In this document: positions 54,093 to 61,794 of the stretch, in pieces
Numbering within the stretch: position 1 is the stretch's first letter
Layout of the letters: each line of letters opens with the position of its first letter
Assembly (NCBI RefSeq): GCF_011043525.1
Contig: NZ_JAAKGO010000002.1
Location: 465,015 to 529,014, forward strand
Direction: 5' to 3'
DNA: 64,000 nucleotides
Source of the DNA: Sphingobacterium sp. SGG-5
Lineage (GTDB): Bacteria; Bacteroidota; Bacteroidia; Sphingobacteriales; Sphingobacteriaceae
Translations under genes and position numbers: made by a program
The notes under the pieces: generated by a model
What the model saw: the letters and a program-made list of their open reading frames with translations, nothing else
What the model was told of the DNA's origin: nothing
The model's database searches: none

Positions 54093-54917
54093 ATGAAAGT
54101 CAAATCTGTAGGACTGTTACTGGTCGTGACCGCGACCCTGATGTCGTGCTATACCGGAAAGTACGCCGCAACAGAAAGGGTGTATGCAAAAAAAGCAAAG
54201 GAGTTTGCAAAGGTTTATAAAAAAAATCCAGCAGAGCAGCAGCTGGGGCAGGTGGAAGCAGCCAACAAAGAATGGGTGGCTTCTGTCAACTTTGGTATGC
54301 GTAAGCCTAATTACGTCATGATACATCATACCGCGCAACATTCGGTAGAGCAGACTATCCAGACTTTTCATAATGCGGTCGCTGAAGTGAGTTCCCATTA
54401 TGTTATCGGCCGGGACGGTAAAGTGGTACAGATGGTCAATGATTATTACCGGGCGCATCATGCCGGTGCCGGCAAGTGGGGAAATGATACCGATCTGAAC
54501 TCTTCTTCGATAGGCATCGAGTTGGATAATAATGGGCTGACAGACCCCTGGCCGGACGTGCAGATCGATGCATTGATTCGGTTGTTAGGCTCACTCCAGA
54601 AAAAATATAAGATTCCGCAGGCAAATTTCATCGGCCATATGGATTATGCCCCAACCCGCAAGAACGATCCCTCGCGGTTCCCCTGGGATAAACTGGCGGA
54701 AAATGGATTTGGTTTTTGGTATGACAGTGACTTGGAAACACCTCCTGAGGACTTCAATCCCCGATTAGCCTTACGTATCATCGGCTATGATATCAAAAAT
54801 ATCGATGCTACGATCAAGGCCTTCAAATACCATTATATTCAACAGGACACCGGTTCAGCGGTACTGTCGGAAGACGATGTCAAGATATTGTACGCCATCT
54901 ATAAGAAATTCTTGTAG
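54093..54917 (+). CDS. N-acetylmuramoyl-L-alanine amidase lipoprotein
   Basis: A 274-residue amidase_2 (AmpD-like) enzyme with a lipobox near residues 9-20 (ATLMSC), so placed in the envelope. MIHHTAQHSVEQTIQTFHNA holds the first zinc His, SSHYVIGRDGKVVQMV, the HHAGAGKWG segment, and GHMDYAPTRKNDPSRFPWDK the later His/Asp. It cleaves the bond between MurNAc and L-Ala in peptidoglycan or muropeptides. A TAAGTTTA box, one mismatch from consensus, lies near 54,082. Confidence 0.92.
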   Translation: MKVKSVGLLLVVTATLMSCYTGKYAATERVYAKKAKEFAKVYKKNPAEQQLGQVEAANKEWVASVNFGMRKPNYVMIHHTAQHSVEQTIQTFHNAVAEVSSHYVIGRDGKVVQMVNDYYRAHHAGAGKWGNDTDLNSSSIGIELDNNGLTDPWPDVQIDALIRLLGSLQKKYKIPQANFIGHMDYAPTRKNDPSRFPWDKLAENGFGFWYDSDLETPPEDFNPRLALRIIGYDIKNIDATIKAFKYHYIQQDTGSAVLSEDDVKILYAIYKKFL

Positions 54918-54927
54918 AATTTTGTCG

Positions 54928-54935
54928 TATCTTTG
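54928..54935 (+). promoter_or_regulatory. rlmN -7 box, 4 nt before a GTG
   Basis: TATCTTTG followed by CCCC and GTG 54940. If GTG is the start, the mRNA is leaderless; if the TTG at 54955 is used, the leader is about 12 nt. Confidence 0.5.
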
Positions 54936-54939
54936 CCCC

Positions 54940-55992
54940 GTGGGGACAGCAACATTGACAGATATCCGTAGTCTTACGCTGGAGCAGCTAAAAAGTCAGC
55001 TTTCCGAAATGGGCGAGCAGGCTTTCCGTGCGAAGCAGATTTATGAATGGATATGGCAGAAAGCGGCGACGGACTTTGATCAGATGAGTAATTTGAGTAA
55101 GGTCTTACGCGAAAAGCTGAAAGAACGCTTTATCATCAATTATGCGCAGGTCAAACAATCGCAGATCAGTAACGACAAGACGATTAAAAGCAGCTTTGTA
55201 TTATTTGACGGAAACATCATTGAAGGCGTCCTGATACCTACTCCCGATCGTATGACCGCTTGTGTCAGCTCACAGGTCGGCTGTAGTCTGACCTGTAAGT
55301 TCTGTGCCACCGGCTATATGGATCGTAAACGGAATTTAAATGCCGACGAGATTTACGATCAGGTGGTGCTGATCAACAAACAAGCTGAGGACAACTATGG
55401 TATACCTTTGACCAATATTGTCTATATGGGTATGGGTGAACCCTTGTTGAATTATGCCCATACACTCAAGTCCATAGAGCGGATTACAGCACCCGATGGG
55501 CTGAATATGGCGGCGAAAAGAATAACCGTATCGACTGCCGGTATTGCAAAAATGATAAAAAAGCTCGGGGATGATCAGGTTCGTTTTAACTTAGCCTTGT
55601 CTCTGCATGCGGCAAACGATGAAAAGAGAAATCAGATCATGCCGATCAACGAGCAAAATTCACTGGAGGCGCTGGCAGATGCTTTGCGGTATTTTTATGC
55701 CCGGACCAAAAGCCCGATTACCTATGAATACATTGTTTTTCATCATTTCAACGACGAACTACAAGACGCGAAAGAACTGGCGAAGTTTTGCAAACACGTG
55801 CCCTGTAAAGTAAATATCATCGAATATAACCCGATTGAACTGGCCGATTTCGTTAATGCAGATGTGGATAAAATCGAAACTTTCGCGGAGTATTTACGTG
55901 CACAGGGCATCGTGACCAATGTGCGTCGCAGCCGGGGGAAAGATATTGATGCTGCCTGTGGGCAGTTGGCCATTAAAGAGAAATCCAATTAA
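54940..55992 (+). CDS. rlmN: Dual-specificity rRNA/tRNA adenine C2-methyltransferase RlmN
   Basis: A 350-residue radical-SAM methyltransferase modifying A2503 of 23S rRNA and A37 of some tRNAs. TDIRSLTLEQLKSQLSEMGE opens the N-terminal domain; the cluster motif CSLTCKFCATG has the CxxxCxxC cysteines, and MGMGEPLLNY, RITVSTAGI, NLALSLHAAND and the C-terminal Cys in DIDAACGQL are in place. No ATG precedes the conserved start, so GTG 54940 or TTG 54955 is used. Frames extending to 54787 overlap the amidase gene and are rejected. Confidence 0.95.
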   Translation: MGTATLTDIRSLTLEQLKSQLSEMGEQAFRAKQIYEWIWQKAATDFDQMSNLSKVLREKLKERFIINYAQVKQSQISNDKTIKSSFVLFDGNIIEGVLIPTPDRMTACVSSQVGCSLTCKFCATGYMDRKRNLNADEIYDQVVLINKQAEDNYGIPLTNIVYMGMGEPLLNYAHTLKSIERITAPDGLNMAAKRITVSTAGIAKMIKKLGDDQVRFNLALSLHAANDEKRNQIMPINEQNSLEALADALRYFYARTKSPITYEYIVFHHFNDELQDAKELAKFCKHVPCKVNIIEYNPIELADFVNADVDKIETFAEYLRAQGIVTNVRRSRGKDIDAACGQLAIKEKSN

Positions 55993-55999
55993 TTTATTT

Positions 56000-56028
56000 A
56001 CCTTTAACGTAAATGTAACGTAAAAGGT
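56000..56028 (+). promoter_or_regulatory. Inverted repeat across the comF-like start
   Basis: ACCTTTAACGT (56000-56010) and ACGTAAAAGGT (56018-56028) form an 11-bp inverted repeat with one mismatch and a 7-bp spacer, covering the GTG start of the next gene. AACGTAAA is also directly repeated. It may be an operator or an mRNA hairpin. Confidence 0.4.
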
Positions 56029-56719
56029 GTCGAAACTCTCCTCTTTCTTCAAGGATTTTGTGCATATTTTTTTTCCAAAAATATGTGTAACATGTGGTGA
56101 CGAACTGTTGTCGCATGAAGATATGCTATGTTCCTTATGTCTATACCATTTACCACTGACTGATTTTCATCGCGATAGCGAGAATGAAACAGCCCGACAA
56201 TTATGGGGTAAGCTGGATTGCCGGCATGCGATGTCGATGCTTTATTTGGCGAAATCGTCTCGCGTGGAACAGCTGCTCTATAAGCTCAAATACGGTCACC
56301 ATCCGGAAATAGGCGTGTTTTTTGGTGAATATTATGGAAAGATACTGCAAAATGCGGCTGTTCTGGATCGTGTGGACATCATCCTGCCGGTGCCGCTTCA
56401 TAAAAGCAAACTTCGAAAACGGGGCTATAATCAATCGAGTCAGTTTGCAAAAGGGCTTTCAAAAGCAAGTGCCCTACCATGGGCTGACGACATCCTAATC
56501 CGGACAGCGGCAACGGTAAGTCAAACGACAAAAAGCCGAACGGAACGGTATGAGAATGTGGAGGGCGTCTTTACATTGAAGGAAGCAGAGGCTGTCCAAG
56601 ACAAGCATGTTTTATTGGTGGATGATGTGCTGACGACGGGAGCGACCATATGTGCTGTCGGCAATCTGTTCATCGAAGCCGGTGCTACCGTCAGTGTAGC
56701 GACCATAGCCAGAGCCTGA
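56027..56719 (+). CDS. ComF-family phosphoribosyltransferase-like protein
   Basis: A 230-residue ComF protein starting with GTG 56027. An N-terminal zinc ribbon (CVTCGDELL, CSLC) precedes a type I phosphoribosyltransferase fold; ILPVPLHKSKLRKRGYNQSS and the PRPP motif VLLVDDVLTTGATI are diagnostic. ComF proteins support DNA uptake in competent bacteria, with an unknown reaction. It follows rlmN by 34 bp. A hairpin-like inverted repeat lies across its start. Confidence 0.92.
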   Translation: MSKLSSFFKDFVHIFFPKICVTCGDELLSHEDMLCSLCLYHLPLTDFHRDSENETARQLWGKLDCRHAMSMLYLAKSSRVEQLLYKLKYGHHPEIGVFFGEYYGKILQNAAVLDRVDIILPVPLHKSKLRKRGYNQSSQFAKGLSKASALPWADDILIRTAATVSQTTKSRTERYENVEGVFTLKEAEAVQDKHVLLVDDVLTTGATICAVGNLFIEAGATVSVATIARA

Positions 56720-56721
56720 GT

Positions 56722-56841
56722 TTATCGCTGCTTACCCGATGTCGCAGAAGGGCATCCACAGCCTTTTTTGAAGATGCCGCAGGATTGGAAGGTCGTGCCC
56801 AATACAAAAACAAGAAATGCCCAGATAATGTATTTTTTCAT
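56722..56841 (-). CDS. Small lipoprotein (39 aa) coupled to the VanZ-like gene
   Basis: A 39-residue predicted lipoprotein: MKKYIIWAFLVFVLGTTFQS, Cys 21, then GIFKKGCGCPSATSGKQR. The lipobox is atypical (FQSC) but the CGxxKKGCGCP pattern recurs in short Bacteroidota lipoproteins beside gcvH/VanZ genes, as I remember it. Its ATG overlaps the TGA of the VanZ-like gene by four bases (ATGA), which argues for real, coupled translation. Confidence 0.65.
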   Translation of the reverse strand: MKKYIIWAFLVFVLGTTFQSCGIFKKGCGCPSATSGKQR

Positions 56842-57218
56842 GATGTCGGCTTTTTAAATAAGAATATAAAAGAGAAGCTCGCCAGCGCTATACCCAACAC
56901 GTCGGCAAAGATATCCCACTGGTCAGCCGTTCGCGAAGGCGACAGGTACCGTTGTGCCAGCTCCGTCATACCCGCAAATATAACGGTACAGACCATAACC
57001 TTTACTACTGCAATCCATTTTTTTATGCTATGCTGATGTTTTATTATGTATTCCCGATACAATAAGGTCGTCAGTACAAAGAAAGTTCCCGTATGCGCCA
57101 GCTTGTCAAAGCCCGGAAAAGACGGCGCCTGATCCATACTGCCCGATGGCATCAATAAGAGGATAAGCATGACGATTCCCCAAAGGAGAGACCATATATA
57201 TTGTTGGGGATATTCCAT
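56838..57218 (-). CDS. VanZ-family membrane protein
   Basis: A 126-residue membrane protein with four hydrophobic helices. The VanZ motifs are visible: FDKLAHTGTFFVLTTLLY (Asp, Lys and His before helix 2), MTELAQRYLSPSRTADQWDI and FADVLGIALASF. In Bacteroidota, VanZ-like proteins often lie beside gcvH and have an unproven envelope role. Followed by the 39-aa lipoprotein with an ATGA overlap. Confidence 0.88.
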   Translation of the reverse strand: MEYPQQYIWSLLWGIVMLILLLMPSGSMDQAPSFPGFDKLAHTGTFFVLTTLLYREYIIKHQHSIKKWIAVVKVMVCTVIFAGMTELAQRYLSPSRTADQWDIFADVLGIALASFSFIFLFKKPTS

Positions 57219-57331
57219 AATACGAAGATCGCATAAATAGTTTTATTTTCCTGTTTTTTATATTTTTTCACATGTTCGTCAAAATTTAATAGTCAGAATT
57301 ACAGTCATTTACGATGTGTTTTTAAAAAATT

Positions 57332-57358
57332 ATAGTACTATGTATTGCAAAGTACTAT
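57332..57358 (+). promoter_or_regulatory. Probable PadR operator
   Basis: ATAGTACT (57332-57339) and AGTACTAT (57351-57358) form a perfect inverted repeat with an 11-bp spacer. It covers the -33 element (TTG at 57345-57347) of the padR promoter, so binding would block transcription of padR and the pspC-domain gene: probable autoregulation. Confidence 0.6.
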
Positions 57359-57376
57359 CCAAAAGCTATATCTTTG
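57345..57376 (+). promoter_or_regulatory. Promoter of the PadR-PspC module
   Basis: TTG at 57345-57347, 21 bp, then TATCTTTG at 57369-57376. The PadR ATG at 57384 lies only seven bases after the box. Confidence 0.6.
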
Positions 57377-57383
57377 TCTTATC

Positions 57384-57725
57384 ATGATTGCGATAAACAC
57401 ACAGACCCAAATGCGGAAGGGTATACTGGAATACTGTATTCTTTCGATTATTTCAAAGGGAGAGATATATGCTTCGGATATCATTGCGGAGCTGAAGAAA
57501 GCCGAATTACTGGTGGTTGAAGGAACGTTATACCCTTTGTTAACGCGGTTAAAAAATAATGGCCTATTAAGCTACAATTGGCAGGAATCAACTTCTGGCC
57601 CTCCTCGTAAATACTATAAAATTACAGCAGAGGGAGAAGAAGTGCTGAAAAAATTGGATCATACGTGGAAAGAGCTGGTGTATGCGGTGGAAACCTCTTT
57701 ATCAGGAAGGAATAATTTAATCTGA
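57384..57725 (+). CDS. PadR-family transcriptional regulator
   Basis: A 113-residue winged-helix repressor from ATG 57384. TQMRKGILEYCILSIISKGE, YASDIIAELKKAEL, VEGTLYPLLTRLKNNGLLSY, SGPPRKYYKITAEGEEVLKK are the typical PadR blocks. It precedes the PspC-domain gene by 13 bp, a conserved pairing in Bacteroidota, and probably represses the pair in response to envelope or drug stress. The inverted repeat just upstream fits its operator. An upstream in-frame start at 57345 lies inside the promoter and is rejected. Confidence 0.95.
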   Translation: MIAINTQTQMRKGILEYCILSIISKGEIYASDIIAELKKAELLVVEGTLYPLLTRLKNNGLLSYNWQESTSGPPRKYYKITAEGEEVLKKLDHTWKELVYAVETSLSGRNNLI

Positions 57726-57738
57726 AATATTTAAAGCG

Positions 57739-59301
57739 ATGAATAAGACAATAATCATAAATATCAACAGTATCGTGTTTCATATTGAAGAAGACGCGTA
57801 TGAGATATTGCGTCATTACATGATTGATATTAAGAAGCATTTTGGTCGGACGACCGATAGCGATGAAATCTTGCAAGACATCGAAAACCGGATTGCTGAG
57901 ATGTTTTCCGAACGAATCCAGGCGGGCAAAAAGGAAGTGATTTCTTCGCTTGATGTGGAGGAGGTCATTGCGCAGATGGGGCGTGTAAGCGATTTTGAAG
58001 AGGTCGATGATTTTTCCGATACAGGAGATACCGATAACAAGCAGCAAAAGGAAGAGAAGAGTTCTTTCTTGGGGCACAAAAAAATGATGCGAAATCCCGA
58101 CGACATGATTATCGGCGGGGTATGTAGCGGGTTGGCGTATTATCTCGGCATCCAGGTAAAATGGATCCGTATTCTGTTTGTTCTCTTCTTCTTATTCGGT
58201 GGCTCTGGCGTATTATTGTATGTTGTCCTCTGGGTATTGATGCCGCTGGCGTCCTCCCGAGCCGATCGCATGGCCATGCGGGGAGAAGAACCAAATTTAC
58301 AGAATTTTAAGAAAAGCCTGGAGGACGGTGTCGAACAATATAAGGAGGGGTTTAATCAGGCTAAAGGATTTATGTCTAAAGGCGTACAGGCCGTCGGAGA
58401 TGCGGTATCGATAATCTTTCGCTTTATCGGGAAATTTTTCGCGTTGCTCCTGCTCGTTTTCAGCGGTGTTGCCATCTTGGGTTTGATCTTCCTGTTGGTG
58501 GCTTTTTCTCTCGGAGTGATGGGCTACCAGGATAACATTGTTTTTCCTCCCTTAGCTTATTTGAGCAAAGAGCAAGGACTGATCGCCTTATTAGCGGGAG
58601 TCCTGGCCCTTATCATTCCTTTTATAGCACTTTTTCATCTCTTTCTTCGTATTCTCTTCAGGACCGCCCCTATGAATACGTATATATCCTTAAGTCTTTG
58701 GGCGACATGGATTGTTTCCATCATCATGGTCGTGGTCTATTCGCTGGTCGGTGTACAAGATTTTAAAGAAATCAGTACAATAAAGGTGGAAAAACCCCTA
58801 CAAGCCCAGACCATTTATCGTTTTGCCGAAAGGGATCTGCGCGTCATCGAGGCTTCTACCTTAGAAAATGGACAAAAGGATTACCAGGTCAATACCAATG
58901 CGGAAAACTTTAGCAGCCTGATCCGGGAAGAGATTACCGTGCGCTTTGAACAACTCGACTCTTTAGCGAGCCCCTATATCCAATACAATTATACGGCCCA
59001 AGGAAAGACCTATCAGCACGCTGCAGAACGCGCTGCCAAGATTGACTATGAAATCAAGGAAGGGAAGAATAAGCTAATTTTCGACAGCCATTTCAAGCTT
59101 GGACCGACGGATTTATATCGGGGGCAAAAGGTTGCTGTTGTGGTGTTTTTGCCCCTTGGTTCGAAAGTAATTATCGCTGAAGCACTTCAAGATAAGCTCC
59201 GTGGGATATCCTATTGGTCCTGCCATGATCAGGCAGACAAAAACGAAAACGGGAAGGAAACATCTTGGATTATGCAGAAATCCGGATTGGCCTGTAACTA
59301 A
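57739..59301 (+). CDS. PspC-domain envelope stress protein
   Basis: A 520-residue membrane protein. The N-terminal cytoplasmic part (residues 1-105: INSIVFHIEEDAYEILRHYM, DIENRIAEMFSERIQAGKKE) is typical of the Bacteroidota PspC group. The PspC domain follows at about 112-170 (MRNPDDMIIGGVCSGLAYYL, VKWIRILFVLFFLFGGSGVL), then several helices and a C-terminal beta-rich domain like DUF4097-type adhesin domains. Regulated with padR. Stop codon overlaps the convergent uxaC stop by four bases. Confidence 0.92.
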   Translation: MNKTIIININSIVFHIEEDAYEILRHYMIDIKKHFGRTTDSDEILQDIENRIAEMFSERIQAGKKEVISSLDVEEVIAQMGRVSDFEEVDDFSDTGDTDNKQQKEEKSSFLGHKKMMRNPDDMIIGGVCSGLAYYLGIQVKWIRILFVLFFLFGGSGVLLYVVLWVLMPLASSRADRMAMRGEEPNLQNFKKSLEDGVEQYKEGFNQAKGFMSKGVQAVGDAVSIIFRFIGKFFALLLLVFSGVAILGLIFLLVAFSLGVMGYQDNIVFPPLAYLSKEQGLIALLAGVLALIIPFIALFHLFLRILFRTAPMNTYISLSLWATWIVSIIMVVVYSLVGVQDFKEISTIKVEKPLQAQTIYRFAERDLRVIEASTLENGQKDYQVNTNAENFSSLIREEITVRFEQLDSLASPYIQYNYTAQGKTYQHAAERAAKIDYEIKEGKNKLIFDSHFKLGPTDLYRGQKVAVVVFLPLGSKVIIAEALQDKLRGISYWSCHDQADKNENGKETSWIMQKSGLACN

Positions 59302-60698
59302 AACCCAAAATATTGCTTCGCATTATGATAACAGATATCCTGGATTATTTTTCCAATCCAGGGAATATCATGTGGGAGTTCACCGTGGATAATGTCTTCT
59401 GCAAATAAATCACATACGATCCTTCTAAAATACTCATGTCTTGGAAAAGACAGGAAGCTTCGCGAATCGGTGAGCATACCAATAAATCTGCTCAGCAATC
59501 CTATATTAGAAAGCGTGTTGAGCTGACGGATCATACCTTCCTTTTGGTCCATAAACCACCATGCTGAGCCGAACTGCACTTTTCCTGCGATACTACCATC
59601 GTTAAAATTGCCCGCCATGGTCGCAAAAACCTCATTATGGGACGGGTTAACGTTGTACAGAATGGTTTTAGCCAGCTTATTTTCGGTATCTAACCGGTTT
59701 AAGAACTTGGACAATGCCCGTGCCTGGCTGAAGTCACCTATGGAATCAAACCCTGTATCCGGTCCAAGGGAAGTCAGCAACCGTGTATTGTTGTTTCGGA
59801 TCGGACCGAGGTGATATTGTTGTATCCACCCTTTCTCATGATCCCATTCTGCAAAATAGACCAGCATGGCAGATTTGAATTTGGCGTGATCTATCGGACT
59901 GAGCTCTTGACCGGAGCGGATCTTCGTGAAAATGATGCTTATTTCCTTCGCTGTATAATCCTCGGCACAAAGATACTCTAATCCATGATCTGATATGCGG
60001 CAGCCCTGCTGTGCAAAATAATCATGTCTGTTTTTTAATGCAGCCAGATAATCATCAAACGTGTTGATGGTTTGATTTGTAATTTCTTCTAACTGCGTAA
60101 TGTAACTGTTTAGCGCGACGAGGTCATCTGTGTCCATCGCTTTGTCAGGCCGGAATGCGGGCAACATCCGGAATGTCGTCTCCTGCCCGGCGAGCTGCTG
60201 GTGAAAAGCAAGATTATCTAGCGGGTCATCTGTCGTACAGATCACTTCTACATGCATCTTTTCCAATAATCCGTGAACGGAGAAAGAAGGAGTCTGTAGT
60301 TTTGCCGATGTATCTTTATATAGGGTCTCTGCCGACTTCTCATCAAGCCGATCATGAATGTCAAAATATCGCTGCAGCTCGAGGTGTGTCCAGTGATAAA
60401 GCGGGTTCCGCATCGTATAAGGTACTGTTTCCGCCCATTTTTGGAATTTATCTTTATCGTTCGCCTTACCAGTTATATAGTCTTCGGATATGCCGTTCGC
60501 CCGCATAGCACGCCATTTATAATGGTCGCCATATAGCCAGGCCTGCGTGATATTTTCAAAATTGATATTTTGGGCAACCTGCTCTGGCACCAGATGATTG
60601 TGGTAATCGATGATGGGCTGACTTTTTGCATAGTCATGGTATAGCTCTTCGGCTATTTCGCTCTTTAATAAAAAATTATCGTCTAAAAATCTTCTCAT
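59298..60698 (-). CDS. uxaC: Glucuronate isomerase
   Basis: A 466-residue uronate isomerase (amidohydrolase fold) converting D-glucuronate to fructuronate and galacturonate to tagaturonate. FLLKSEIAEELYHDYAKSQP, IIDYHNHLVPEQVAQ (metal His), VEVICTTDDPLDNLAFH, and the C-terminal FIGMLTDSRSFLSFPRHEYF and DLFAEDIIHGELP are characteristic. A LacI-type operator-like site lies about 114 bp upstream, suggesting sugar-acid control. The gene is alone; other uronate genes are outside the window. Confidence 0.96.
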   Translation of the reverse strand: MRRFLDDNFLLKSEIAEELYHDYAKSQPIIDYHNHLVPEQVAQNINFENITQAWLYGDHYKWRAMRANGISEDYITGKANDKDKFQKWAETVPYTMRNPLYHWTHLELQRYFDIHDRLDEKSAETLYKDTSAKLQTPSFSVHGLLEKMHVEVICTTDDPLDNLAFHQQLAGQETTFRMLPAFRPDKAMDTDDLVALNSYITQLEEITNQTINTFDDYLAALKNRHDYFAQQGCRISDHGLEYLCAEDYTAKEISIIFTKIRSGQELSPIDHAKFKSAMLVYFAEWDHEKGWIQQYHLGPIRNNNTRLLTSLGPDTGFDSIGDFSQARALSKFLNRLDTENKLAKTILYNVNPSHNEVFATMAGNFNDGSIAGKVQFGSAWWFMDQKEGMIRQLNTLSNIGLLSRFIGMLTDSRSFLSFPRHEYFRRIVCDLFAEDIIHGELPHDIPWIGKIIQDICYHNAKQYFGF

Positions 60699-60811
60699 TG
60701 CGCTCTCCGTTGCACCGTGCTGTTCTTTTTATGAGAGTATTTAAGCTTCCCAAGGCACGTGTTACGTTCACAATTTTAAATAAAAAAAACAGGCTCTAAA
60801 AGGAATTTTAA

Positions 60812-60825
60812 CGCAAACGATTGAG
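60812..60825. promoter_or_regulatory. LacI-family operator-like site
   Basis: CGCAAACGATTGAG: 10 of 14 positions are palindromic about a central CG, the pattern of LacI/PurR-type operators (CGCAAnCGnTTGCG). It sits between divergent uxaC and the SMP-30-like gene and could regulate both. Confidence 0.4.
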
Positions 60826-60897
60826 CTATATTGACCAAAAAAGACAGATAATTCATCGATATTATTTACCTTTATTAAGGTTTAAATATTCAGTATT

Positions 60898-61722
60898 ATG
60901 CAAAAGCTATTTTTTATTGTGGTGACGTTACTATGTTACGGCCCCATTTCTGCCCAGACAGTTCAACTTAAAAAAATTTGGGAAGCAAAAGAACAGCTGC
61001 CTGTTCCGGAATCGGTATTGTATGTTCCGGCCAGACAAGAACTGTTCGTATCTCTTATTGATGGCGCAGGCAATGTAAAGGACGGTAAAGGCGGAATCGC
61101 TCTATTGAATACGGACGGAAGTTTGAAGAACGCGAGCTGGATTACCGGATTAAATGCACCCAAGGGCATGGCATTACATCGGGATATCTTGTATGTGGCG
61201 GATATTACCGCGGTCGTACTTATCGATATCGTCTCTGGAAATATCATTGACGAAATAGAGGTTCCCGGAGCAGTATTCCTTAATGATGCCACTGCTGATA
61301 ATAATGGCGGCGTATATGTTTCGGACACGCGGGAGAATAAAATATACTATATCAAAGATGGTAAAGTCTCTTTATTCTTGGAAAATGTCGGTAGTGTCAA
61401 CGGCTTAAAGAGCATAGGTAAGGATCTGTACGCTTTAGCAGGTAAAGAACTTTGGAAAATAGGTGTAGACAAGAAGGTATCCATTGTAGCTAAAGGCTTT
61501 GAACAAAATGCAGATGGCCTGGAGCCTGTCGGTAACGGTGATTTCATCGTAACGTGTTGGGCGGGTCTCATTTATTATGTCAAAGCTGACGGACAGGTGG
61601 AAAAACTGCAAGATGTACAAGGCAAAATGAATACAGCAGATCTGGGCTATGACGCTGCAAACCGAGTGATGTATATTCCAACCTTCAATAATAACAGTGT
61701 AATTGCCTATCAACTAAAATAA
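60898..61722 (+). CDS. SMP-30/gluconolactonase-like secreted propeller protein
   Basis: A 274-residue exported protein: signal peptide ending CYGPISAQ, then SMP-30/NHL-type propeller segments VPESVLYVPARQELFVSLID, LNAPKGMALHRDILYVADIT, FLNDATADNNGGVYVSDTRE, and DLGYDAANRVMYIPTFNNNS. Calcium-binding lactonase residues (Glu, Asn, Asp) occur in the expected order, so a sugar lactonase activity is possible; it fits the neighbouring uxaC. A weak TACCTTTA box precedes it. Confidence 0.85.
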   Translation: MQKLFFIVVTLLCYGPISAQTVQLKKIWEAKEQLPVPESVLYVPARQELFVSLIDGAGNVKDGKGGIALLNTDGSLKNASWITGLNAPKGMALHRDILYVADITAVVLIDIVSGNIIDEIEVPGAVFLNDATADNNGGVYVSDTRENKIYYIKDGKVSLFLENVGSVNGLKSIGKDLYALAGKELWKIGVDKKVSIVAKGFEQNADGLEPVGNGDFIVTCWAGLIYYVKADGQVEKLQDVQGKMNTADLGYDAANRVMYIPTFNNNSVIAYQLK

Positions 61723-61746
61723 ACGGCTATAACGGTATAGTACGAA

Positions 61747-61777
61747 TTGCATATAAAAGTGAAAATATCTAAGTTTG
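61747..61777 (+). promoter_or_regulatory. murF promoter
   Basis: TTG at 61747-61749, 20 bp, then TAAGTTTG at 61770-61777. The murF ATG follows 17 bp later, after AAAGGAA. The upstream block AATTGCATATAAAA is shared with the ftsY promoter. Confidence 0.7.
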
Positions 61778-61794
61778 GCGAAAGGAAATGACAG

